NCBI GenBank assembly: GCA_910586375.1
Contig: CAJUIE010000061.1
Coordinates: 1-9,842 of the forward strand
DNA length: 9,842 nucleotides
Source of the DNA: an uncultured Alistipes sp.
GTDB taxonomy: Bacteria > Bacteroidota > Bacteroidia > Bacteroidales > Rikenellaceae
Reading direction: 5' to 3'
The notes below the pieces were generated by a model, which was given only the letters and a program-made list of their open reading frames with translations, had not been told where the DNA came from and did no database searches. The position numbers and the translations under genes are program-made. Shown here in pieces: positions 1 through 6,238 of this stretch; position 1 is the stretch's first letter, and every line of letters begins with the position of its first letter.

Positions 1-72
1 CCACCCGGCCAGGGTGACGGTCTCTCCTGCATTTTCGGCCCGCAGGGCGCCGCACGTATGGGTTCTGTACAT
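1..72 (-). CDS. aspS: Aspartyl-tRNA synthetase, N-terminal fragment (runs off the window)
   Basis: Only the first 24 codons are inside the window. They begin at the ATG on 72-70 and read MYRTHTCGALRAENAG followed by ETVTLAGW, which is the characteristic opening of bacterial AspRS: the MYRTHxCGxLR start and the TLxGW strand of the OB-fold anticodon-binding domain. AspRS is a class II synthetase that charges tRNA-Asp in the cytoplasm. The start is well placed because a Bacteroidota-type -7 box lies about 40 bp upstream and the preceding gene prfB ends at 153, leaving an 80-bp gap. The catalytic domain is not visible, so function rests on the N-terminal match alone. No Shine-Dalgarno sequence is present; the leader is A-rich. 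Confidence 0.85.
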   Translation of the reverse strand, partial: MYRTHTCGALRAENAGETVTLAGW

Positions 73-113
73 GGAAAAAATTATGTTTTTGTTCGTTTCG
101 TTCGTATGTCGGG

Positions 114-121
114 CAAAGATA
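114..121 (-). promoter_or_regulatory. Probable aspS promoter (-7 box TATCTTTG)
   Basis: The minus strand reads TATCTTTG, an exact match to the Bacteroidota -7 consensus TAnnTTTG. Transcription would start near 107, giving a leader of about 35 nt ahead of the aspS ATG at 72. No clear -33 TTTG/TTG is seen at the expected distance. It lies in the gap after prfB, so aspS can be transcribed independently of the cysS-prfB cluster. Confidence 0.6.
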
Positions 122-152
122 GATAAAATTTCGGCTGGTGGTGTGCTCCTCC

Positions 153-1261
<1,109 letters not shown>

Positions 1262-1265
<4 letters not shown>

Positions 1266-1900
1266 AGGTCGGAAGTCAAATCGAGTTTCTGCGTTGCGAG
1301 CTGGAGGATCAGTTCGGCCGTACCTTCGATCCCCAGCAGCGAGGTGTTCATGCAGAGATCGTACGACGCGGCTGCACCCCATGTGCGCATACTGTAATAG
1401 TTGTAATAGGCAGCACGGTGTGCATCGCCCCGCTCCATTGTCTGGCGTGCTTCGGCTTCGCTACAGCCCGTGCGCTCGCAGATGCGCGTCACGCGGTCGT
1501 CGTCATCGGCCGTGAGGAAGAGACTGATCCGGCACGGATGATCGCGCAGGATGTAGTCGGCGCAGCGTCCCACGAAGAGGGCCGATTCGCGGGCTGCGAT
1601 GTTGCGGATCACGTCGCTCTGAATCTTGAACAGTGCATCGCCCGACAGCACATCGGTCGTACCGCCGTCGCTCATAAACGGCGCACGAAGATACCCCAAC
1701 AGGGTGGCCAGACGATTGTGTGATCGCTTCTCGTCGGCTTGTTCGAACACTTCAGGACATAGCCCGCTCTGCTTGGCTGCCAGGTTGATAAGTTCCTTGT
1801 CGTAGAGTTTCACACCCAGACGTCGGGCCAGCGCTTCGCCGACCGACTTGCCGCCGCTGCCTATCTGGCGGCCGATGTTGATGACGAATTTATTCTCCAT
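1262..1900 (-). CDS. Cytidylate-kinase-like P-loop protein
   Basis: The 212-residue protein resembles the cytidylate kinase-like family (Pfam Cytidylate_kin2), not the classical CMP kinase Cmk. Visible features are a glycine-rich nucleotide-binding loop IGSGGKS at 13-19, the segment LFVGRCADYIL at 108-118, and an arginine-rich lid region around 135-167 containing DRVTRI and HRAAYYNYY. A C-terminal YDLCMNTS motif lies at 180-187 and is followed by a helix. Members are presumed to phosphorylate nucleotides or related small molecules, but their substrates are mostly unknown, so CMP is not established here. The ATG at 1900 overlaps the end of the MATE gene by 11 bp. The stop is TGA at 1264-1262 and shares bases with the prfB start, giving strong evidence of translational coupling on both sides. 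No signal peptide; cytosolic. Family assignment is confident, function is not. Confidence 0.85.
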
Positions 1901-3299
1901 CGTGCGAGTCGCTGAAAGTTTGTGTCGCTATTATTGTGCGGAACTGGCGCAGTTGCCATGTCAGCATGAAAAATGCCACAATAGCCGCTAACAGGTCTGA
2001 GAGCGGTATGGCGCACCATACGCCCCAACTGCCGTCCCACGGAGTTGCTGTGTCGAAGAATCCCGGCAGAAACAGTAGTCCCGGGACCAGGAAGAGCAGC
2101 TGCCGCGACAACGAAAGGAAAACTGCCTTGCCGGCCATGCCGATACTCTGGAAGAAGTTGGTCGCTACCATCTGGAATCCGATGATGGGGAAACACGTGA
2201 AAGCGATGCGCATTCCTGTGGCAGCCAGTCCGATAAGTTCGTCGTCCGTGGTGAAGAGCGAGGTGGCCAGTTTCGGGGCCAGTTCGCCGATCAGAAAGCC
2301 AGTTGTCGTAACGCAGGTCGCGCCCATGATCGTCAGCCGCAACACCCGCAGTACGCGTTCGTATTGCCGTGCTCCGAAGTTGTAGCCTGCGATGGGTTGC
2401 ATACCCTGGTTTACGCCCATGACGATCATCACGAAGAAGAACCCCAGCCGGTTGACAATGCCGTAGGCGCCGATCATCAGGTCGCCGCCATACTGCTTCA
2501 ATCCTTTGTTGATGAGGATCACGATGAAGCAAGCCGCCAGGTTCATCAGAAAAGGCGACAGACCGATTGCCAGCATGTCTTTGACGATGCGTTTTCTGAG
2601 CCGGTAGATACCGCGACGGAAGTGCAGCAGTTGGCTCTTGTCCGACAGAATCCGGAACTGCCACACGAGCGACACGACCTGTGCAAGCACCGTGGCAATA
2701 GCGGCACCTCGGATGCCCCAGCCGAAGCCGTATATGAATAATGCGTCCAGCAACGTATTGATAATTACTGTGTTAATCGTTGCGTACATCGACTTGCGGG
2801 GATGGCCTGAAGCACGGAGCACGGAGTTGAGCCCTAAATACATATGGGTTATGACGTTGCCCCCCAGGATGATAGACATGTATTCGTGGGCATAGCCTAC
2901 CGTGGCTTCGCTGCCTCCGAAGAAGTAGAGGATCGGGTCGAGGAAAGAGAGTGTCGCGATGGCGAATGCCACGCCGATGATAGCATTAAGCACCACTACG
3001 TTACCCAGCACGCGCTGGGCCGTGTCGTAGTCGCGTTGACCCAGACGCATCGAAATCAGCGTCGCCGCGCCCACACCCACCAGAGAACCAAACGCTGCGG
3101 CGAGGTTCATCAGCGGAAACGTGAGTGCCAGTCCTGAGATAGCCAAAGGTCCGACTTTCTGGCCGATGAAGATACTATCGACCATGTTGTAGAGCGACGA
3201 AGCGGTCATGGCGATGATCGCCGGCACGGCATATTGTACCAGCAATTTGCGTATTCGCTCTGTTCCCAACTCGGTCGCAGCCGATTTCAATTCAGACAC
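1890..3299 (-). CDS. MATE-family multidrug efflux transporter (MepA/DinF-like)
   Basis: This 469-residue polytopic membrane protein has the usual MATE length and about twelve hydrophobic segments arranged as two halves. Recognisable features are the N-terminal YNMVDSIFIG segment (37-46), the conserved LGLNSVLRASGHPRKSM at 155-171 at the end of the first half, and the hallmark QGMQPIAGYNFGA at 298-310 in the second half. MATE proteins export cationic drugs and metabolites in exchange for Na+ or H+ at the inner membrane; the substrate cannot be read from sequence. The start codon is GTG at 3299-3297: an in-frame TAA lies five codons upstream and the next Met (31) is already inside the first membrane helix, so no ATG start fits. 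It begins 87 bp after cysS, and its last codons overlap the kinase-like gene by 11 bp, which suggests a shared transcript and linked translation. Confidence 0.93.
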   Translation of the reverse strand: MSELKSAATELGTERIRKLLVQYAVPAIIAMTASSLYNMVDSIFIGQKVGPLAISGLALTFPLMNLAAAFGSLVGVGAATLISMRLGQRDYDTAQRVLGNVVVLNAIIGVAFAIATLSFLDPILYFFGGSEATVGYAHEYMSIILGGNVITHMYLGLNSVLRASGHPRKSMYATINTVIINTLLDALFIYGFGWGIRGAAIATVLAQVVSLVWQFRILSDKSQLLHFRRGIYRLRKRIVKDMLAIGLSPFLMNLAACFIVILINKGLKQYGGDLMIGAYGIVNRLGFFFVMIVMGVNQGMQPIAGYNFGARQYERVLRVLRLTIMGATCVTTTGFLIGELAPKLATSLFTTDDELIGLAATGMRIAFTCFPIIGFQMVATNFFQSIGMAGKAVFLSLSRQLLFLVPGLLFLPGFFDTATPWDGSWGVWCAIPLSDLLAAIVAFFMLTWQLRQFRTIIATQTFSDSHDGE

Positions 3300-3362
3300 G
3301 TTGTTCTTGAATTAAGAGTTTAAAATGGATTTTTGTCGGCACCGACGATTCTTTATTTTTAT

Positions 3363-3394
3363 TGGAATAGTCGAATCTTCGTTCGACTATTCCA
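3363..3394 (-). other. Perfect 13-bp hairpin spanning the cysS stop codon
   Basis: Arms 3363-3375 and 3382-3394 are perfect inverted repeats around a 6-nt loop. The minus-strand stem includes the last cysS codon and its TAG stop (3389-3387). The 3' flank on the minus strand is A-rich rather than U-rich, so this is not a canonical intrinsic terminator. It may be an mRNA 3'-end or stability element, or an attenuator between cysS and the MATE-kinase-prfB genes. A second small palindrome (GTCGG/CCGAC, 3335-3346) lies between it and the MATE start. Confidence 0.6.
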
Positions 3395-4862
3395 GTTCCC
3401 AGTCGCTGCCGTCCTTGCGGTCCTTGACGCGGATGCCGGCTGCGGCCAGTCCGTCGCGGATACGGTCGGAGGCAGCCCAGTCCTTGGCGGCACGGGCCTG
3501 CAAACGCTCGGCGAGCAGCATTTCGACCAGCGGGGTCACGTAGTCGCGTTCCGCAGCTGTTCCGACCACCTTTTCGTCTTTCAAACCCAGGATGTCGAAC
3601 GCATAGCGGTGTACGGTCGCCGTCAGTCTATCCAGATCGACCGCCGTAATGGTCTGCGCCCCGTCGACCAGCTGGTTGATCGTGCGCACCCAGTCGAAAA
3701 GGGCCGAGATGACCATCGGCGAGTTCAGATCGTCGTCCATCGCTGCCCGACAGCGCTTCTCCAGCTCCGACGGATCGACCGTGGAGGCGGTGGCAGGCTT
3801 GATCTTGCCGAGCGCCTCGATGCCTTTCATCAGGCGGTCGAGGCCTTTCTCGGCGGCCTGCAACGCCTCGTTGGAGAAATCGAGCGTCGAGCGATAGTGG
3901 GCCTGCAAGACGAAGAAACGGATCGTCATGGGTGAATAGGCTTGCGCCAGCAACTTGTGGCTGCCCGTGAACAACTCCTCCAGGGTAATGAAGTTGCCCA
4001 GCGACTTGCCCATCTTCTGGCCGTTGATCGTGATCATGTTGTTGTGCACCCAATAGCGTGCCGAATCATGCCCCAGCGCCGCGGTCGACTGGGCGATCTC
4101 GCACTCGTGGTGGGGGAACATCAGATCCATGCCGCCGCCGTGGATGTCGAATCGTTCGCCCAGGTAGCGGGTCGACATGGCCGAACACTCCATGTGCCAG
4201 CCGGGGAATCCGTCGCTCCAGGGCGAGGGCCAGCGCATGATGTGTTCGGGCGAGGCCTTTTTCCACAGCGCGAAGTCGTAGGAGTGGTGTTTGTCGCTTT
4301 GGCCGTCCAGTTCGCGTGTGTTGGCCACGATGTCGTCCAGGTTGCGGCCCGACAGGCGGCCGTAGTTGTGCCGGGCGTTGTATTTCTCCACGTCGAAGTA
4401 GACCGAGCCGTTCGACACGTAGGCGAAACCCTCGTCAAGAATCCGCTGTACGAAGGCGATCTGCTCGATGATGTGGCCCGAGGCATGCGGTTCAATCGAA
4501 GGGCTTTCGACGTTCAGCGCCTCCATGGCGCGGTGGTAGCGCTCGGTGTAGTAGTGTGCTACCTCCATGGGTTCGAGCTGTTCGAGCCGCGCCTTCCTGG
4601 CGATTTTGTCTTCTCCTTCGTCCGCGTCGTGTTCCAGGTGTCCGACGTCCGTAATGTTGCGTACATAGCGCACTTTGTAGCCCGCAGCCTTGAGGTAGCG
4701 GAAAAGCAGGTCGAAGGTCACCGCAGGCCGGGCGTGACCCAGGTGGGGATCGCCGTAGACCGTCGGACCGCAGACATACATACCTGCGCGACCTGGCACC
4801 AGGGGCTCGAACTCCTCTTTGCGACGTGTAAGTGTATTATAGAGTGTGAGTTTTGATTCCAT
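3387..4862 (-). CDS. cysS: Cysteinyl-tRNA synthetase
   Basis: CysRS is a class I synthetase that activates cysteine with ATP and charges tRNA-Cys. The 491-residue product starts at ATG 4862 and has the ordered family motifs: CGPTVYGDPHLGH at 31-43, combining the first zinc ligand (C31) with the HIGH-type signature HLGH (40-43); GWHMECSAMS at 221-230 with C226; and FPHHECE at 249-255, supplying H251 and E255. These four residues match the known zinc/substrate-cysteine site. The second ATP motif is KMGKS at 283-287, a Ser-to-Gly variant of KMSKS. The C-terminal DALR-type helical region (about 360-470) binds the tRNA. A TAnnTTTG promoter box lies 19 bp upstream. The gene ends inside a hairpin, 87 bp before the MATE gene. 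Stop codon TAG. Confidence 0.97.
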   Translation of the reverse strand: MESKLTLYNTLTRRKEEFEPLVPGRAGMYVCGPTVYGDPHLGHARPAVTFDLLFRYLKAAGYKVRYVRNITDVGHLEHDADEGEDKIARKARLEQLEPMEVAHYYTERYHRAMEALNVESPSIEPHASGHIIEQIAFVQRILDEGFAYVSNGSVYFDVEKYNARHNYGRLSGRNLDDIVANTRELDGQSDKHHSYDFALWKKASPEHIMRWPSPWSDGFPGWHMECSAMSTRYLGERFDIHGGGMDLMFPHHECEIAQSTAALGHDSARYWVHNNMITINGQKMGKSLGNFITLEELFTGSHKLLAQAYSPMTIRFFVLQAHYRSTLDFSNEALQAAEKGLDRLMKGIEALGKIKPATASTVDPSELEKRCRAAMDDDLNSPMVISALFDWVRTINQLVDGAQTITAVDLDRLTATVHRYAFDILGLKDEKVVGTAAERDYVTPLVEMLLAERLQARAAKDWAASDRIRDGLAAAGIRVKDRKDGSDWELE

Positions 4863-4880
4863 AACCAGAGAAAATTTTTA

Positions 4881-4888
4881 CAAAATTA
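4881..4888 (-). promoter_or_regulatory. Probable cysS promoter (-7 box TAATTTTG)
   Basis: The minus strand reads TAATTTTG, an exact TAnnTTTG match in an AT-rich leader, which puts transcription start near 4874, about a dozen bases before the ATG at 4862. The nearest TTTG candidates for a -33 box lie 23 bp and 12 bp upstream (plus-strand CAAA at 4912-4915 and 4901-4904), neither at ideal spacing, so the -33 is uncertain. A 6-bp inverted repeat (4954-4959 with 4969-4974) lies further upstream. Confidence 0.55.
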
Positions 4889-5113
4889 GCAATTTTCCGC
4901 CAAATCGACGGCAAAAACCTTATTTTGTATTTTAATGAAACGGAATTTTCAATTTCGCCTCTCTTTATGGCGAATTTAGAGGATAGACTGCGGTTGTTTA
5001 CCTCCTTCTTGTCCGGCATAGCTTGCCGGTGATACCAGTAGGAAATAGACAAGCGACAGCGTCGATAAGAATCTGAGTTCCGAAAAGATTAATTTTTCGG
5101 CGGCAGCGGCGGG

Positions 5114-5128
5114 CACGCCACAGGCGTG
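5114..5128. other. Small perfect hairpin (CACGCC/GGCGTG)
   Basis: A 6-bp perfect stem with a 3-nt loop (ACA). It is the leftmost member of the cluster of inverted repeats. It has no U-tract on either strand, so it is not called a terminator. Confidence 0.5.
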
Positions 5129-5143
5129 AAGCCGTCGCCGAAA

Positions 5144-5162
5144 CAACGCCCTGAAGGCGTTG
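5144..5162. other. Perfect 7-bp hairpin (CAACGCC/GGCGTTG)
   Basis: Arms 5144-5150 and 5156-5162 enclose a 5-nt loop. The flank on the plus side is CTTTCTT and on the minus side TTTC, so it could act as a weak bidirectional terminator. It lies 16 bp from the preceding small hairpin. Confidence 0.45.
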
Positions 5163-5220
5163 CTTTCTTGCTGCAAATATGTTATTTGGAGGGGCAGGTT
5201 TTCGGTTCTGAAAGAGCCGT

Positions 5221-5286
5221 CGGGCCGGAGCCAGCGAACGGCGACGCATGAAGTGCGAGCCTTCGCCCGGGGATGGCTCCGGCCCG
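5221..5286. repeat. Long rod-like inverted repeat with 13-bp perfect outer arms
   Basis: Outer arms 5221-5233 and 5274-5286 are perfect 13-bp GC-rich reverse complements. The 40-nt interior continues the fold: GCGAA (5234-5238) with TTCGC (5262-5266), then GGC with GCC, then CGCA with TGCG closing a TGAAG loop, giving about 25 paired bases interrupted by small bulges and a 7-nt asymmetric loop. No U-tract follows on either strand. It may be part of a structured RNA, a folded repeat element or a cruciform; no known RNA family was recognised. Confidence 0.6.
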
Positions 5287-5310
5287 AAAAAAACAGTCGA
5301 GAGACTGTCC
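5287..5310 (-). terminator. Intrinsic terminator, minus strand
   Basis: On the minus strand ACAGTC pairs with GACTGT around a TCTC loop (5308-5293), extended by two G-U pairs, and is followed by a run of T from 5292 to 5287. This is a conventional Rho-independent layout. It would stop minus-strand transcription coming through the FISUMP fragment before it reaches cysS. Confidence 0.6.
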
Positions 5311-5339
5311 GAGCCGCCGCCCCGCCCTGCGGAGGCTCG
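5310..5339. other. Hairpin CGAGCC/GGCTCG with inner CCGC/GCGG
   Basis: Outer stem 5310-5315 with 5334-5339, a G-A mismatch, then inner stem 5317-5320 with 5329-5332 and an 8-nt loop. It sits directly between the minus-strand terminator and the plus-strand terminator-like hairpin. Confidence 0.45.
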
Positions 5340-5340
5340 C

Positions 5341-5360
5341 CCCACTAAGAGTGGGTTTTT
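5341..5360 (+). terminator. Terminator-like hairpin, plus strand
   Basis: CCCACT (5341-5346) pairs with AGTGGG (5350-5355) around an AAG loop and is followed by TTTTT (5356-5360). The orientation is plus, yet no plus-strand gene lies upstream. It would suit the 3' end of a short plus-strand RNA beginning somewhere in 5160-5220, but no convincing plus-strand promoter was found. Confidence 0.5.
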
Positions 5361-5490
5361 GCTGGGGCTCCGGTCCTTGTTGGGGTTTCCGTAGCTTCGT
5401 CGGCCCCCGGGCATTTACGCCCCCGCTGGCTGCGGCTCTGTTGCGGGGACGCAAAATCGAGAGCTGGTTAAGGGCTGCACAGCCTATTAT

Positions 5491-5513
5491 CGAAAACCCG
5501 ACTTGTTGTCGGG
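5491..5513 (-). terminator. Terminator-like hairpin at the end of the FISUMP fragment
   Basis: On the minus strand CCCGAC (5513-5508) pairs with GTCGGG (5502-5497) around an AACAA loop and is followed by TTTTCG. The upstream arm overlaps the last codon of the homologous segment. It is either the original terminator of the parent gene carried along with its tail, or a hairpin of the kind found just downstream of variable repeats in diversity-generating retroelements. Confidence 0.5.
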
Positions 5514-5715
5514 CGCAGCGAACGGGGAAACCGCTCGAACGGCGATAGTTGTACTCGGGGTTCACGCTGGATCTGTAGAAGTACAAGTACAAGTACAAGT
5601 ACGACCCGTTCACACTCGCAGTCGAGTAAGGCGCACTGCTCCAGGCGGAACCATACGCGCCCATACCGAACAGGTCGCCGCAATTGTCGGTGCGGTAACC
5701 CGAAGCGGGGTAGAA
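5509..5715 (-). pseudogene. Orphan C-terminal fragment of a FISUMP/DUF1566-type protein
   Basis: About 69 codons on the minus strand read like the C-terminus of Fibrobacter succinogenes major-paralogous (FISUMP) / DUF1566 / Lcl_C proteins, which are exported proteins with a C-type-lectin-like fold. Signature pieces in order are FYPASGYR, AWSSAPYS, a Tyr/Leu-alternating strand (YLYLYLYFY), SSVNPEYNYRRSSGFP and the terminal VRCAR. The parent domain is several times longer and needs a signal peptide. Here the match begins within about 10 bp of the dksA terminator U-tract and the frame runs past the expected stop into unrelated sequence, so this cannot be an intact gene. The internal ATG at 5664 lies within the conserved segment and is not a credible start. 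It could be a degraded gene, an inserted gene-conversion donor cassette, or a template/variable repeat of a diversity-generating retroelement. The recognition is by eye and the family is low-complexity in this part, but the order of motifs is distinctive. Confidence 0.7.
5579..5602. repeat. Four perfect tandem copies of the hexamer AAGTAC
   Basis: AAGTAC is repeated four times without a mismatch. On the minus strand, in the frame of the FISUMP-like fragment, each unit encodes Tyr-Leu (the last variant is Tyr-Phe). Unit changes keep the frame, so copy number can vary by slippage without breaking it. Confidence 0.9.
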
Positions 5716-5753
5716 ATGAAAATACCCGGGCCCTGAATGGATGCCCGGGTATT
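5713..5753 (-). terminator. Intrinsic terminator of the DksA/TraR gene
   Basis: Perfect 11-bp arms (5743-5753 and 5721-5731) with a GC-rich core (CCCGGGC) and an 11-nt loop, followed on the minus strand by TTCATTTC. It begins 23 bp after the dksA-like stop codon. The stem is strong and the tail only moderately U-rich. Confidence 0.8.
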
Positions 5754-5776
5754 CCCGTATGGATATGGCAGACCGC

Positions 5777-6157
5777 TTATCGGCGGCCTTCCTTGGCCTC
5801 GATGCACTCGGTGGCGTGGGGCACCTTCATCAACCGCTCTTTAGGAATGAGTTTCCCCGTGGTTTTGCAGATGCCGTAGGTCTTGTTCTCGATACGCACG
5901 AGGGCCATTTCGAGGTTGCGGATGAACTTCATCTGATGGGTCGCCAAGCGACCGTTCTCCTCCTTGGAGAGGGTTGCAGCACCCTCTTCAAGCACCTTGT
6001 AGGTCGGCGAAGTATCTTCCGTGTCGTTGTCGGCTGTATGGGTGATGGTGGCCCGCAGCAACTCGTAGTCGGCACGTGCATTTTCGAGTTTTTTCAGGAT
6101 AAGCTGTTTGAATTCTTCAAGTTCAGCGTCGCTATATCGGGTTCTCTCGTCTGCCAT
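5777..6157 (-). CDS. DksA/TraR-family RNA polymerase-binding regulator (two-cysteine type)
   Basis: DksA/TraR proteins bind the secondary channel of RNA polymerase and, often with ppGpp, adjust initiation at rRNA and biosynthetic promoters. This 126-residue protein has an N-terminal helix (9-37), an acidic turn TADNDTEDTS at 41-50 that would be the coiled-coil tip, a second helix (56-90), and a C-terminal finger region YGICKTTGKLIPKERL. The finger keeps C97 and C118, but the second and fourth positions are T100 and A121, giving the spacing CxxT-x17-CxxA in place of four cysteines. Pseudomonas DksA2 has the same pattern and works without zinc. The tip does not clearly reproduce the DxxDxA motif of E. 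coli DksA, so the mode of action is uncertain. ATG 6157 follows a promoter by about 20 bp, and a strong terminator follows the TAA stop, so it is likely a monocistronic unit downstream of ileS. Confidence 0.9.
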   Translation of the reverse strand: MADERTRYSDAELEEFKQLILKKLENARADYELLRATITHTADNDTEDTSPTYKVLEEGAATLSKEENGRLATHQMKFIRNLEMALVRIENKTYGICKTTGKLIPKERLMKVPHATECIEAKEGRR

Positions 6158-6181
6158 AGTCGTTTCGCGTTAGGGTTTACG

Positions 6182-6213
6182 TAAAATTAGGTATTATTTC
6201 CCATAGTACCAAA
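6182..6213 (-). promoter_or_regulatory. Probable promoter of the DksA/TraR gene (-33 TTTG, -7 TAATTTTA)
   Basis: On the minus strand TTTG (6213-6210) is followed after exactly 20 bp by TAATTTTA (6189-6182), close to the Bacteroidota pattern TTTG-N19/20-TAnnTTTG with one mismatch. The start would fall near 6175, about 18 nt ahead of the ATG at 6157. It lies in the 81-bp gap after ileS. Confidence 0.6.
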
Positions 6214-6238
6214 TTTTGCGTCTTTTTATTGCATTCGT

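Larger units (their letters stand above)
4863..5776. other. 914-bp stretch without an intact gene: promoter, hairpin array and gene relic
   Basis: From right to left it holds the dksA terminator (5713-5753), an orphan C-terminal FISUMP-like coding fragment (5509-5715), a terminator-like hairpin (5497-5513), a GC-rich block of nested inverted repeats (about 5100-5450), and an AT-rich leader with the cysS promoter (4863-4990). Open frames cross the block but show no family resemblance, no credible start and arginine/proline-rich composition typical of GC-rich noncoding DNA. In many Bacteroidota an lspA gene follows a dksA-type gene; none is seen here. The GC-rich block may be a dispersed intergenic repeat, which a self-search of the genome would show. 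Confidence 0.6.

Noticed and set aside
1266..1382. Upstream extension of prfB by 39 codons
   Set aside because: The extension lies inside the kinase gene in another frame and does not resemble RF2; ATG 1265 gives the usual N-terminus and an ATGA junction.
4976..5414. Small minus-strand frames in the gap before cysS
   Set aside because: No recognisable domain, no promoter or credible start, and they cross terminator-like hairpins and inverted repeats.
5100..5500. Known structured RNAs (RNase P, tmRNA, SRP RNA, 6S, tRNA) in the hairpin block
   Set aside because: None of the conserved cores I looked for, such as the RNase P GAGGAAAGUC element or a tRNA T-loop GGTTCGAATCC, is present.
5232..5525. 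Shared 10-mer CAGCGAACGG at 5232-5241 and 5516-5525 as direct repeats of an insertion
   Set aside because: A single 10-bp match in 10 kb is expected by chance and does not flank a coherent element.
5182..5664. 160-codon minus-strand frame as a real gene
   Set aside because: Only its first 52 codons resemble FISUMP C-termini; the rest is arginine/proline-rich translation of the hairpin block. It has no signal peptide and starts inside a conserved segment. Kept only as a gene fragment.
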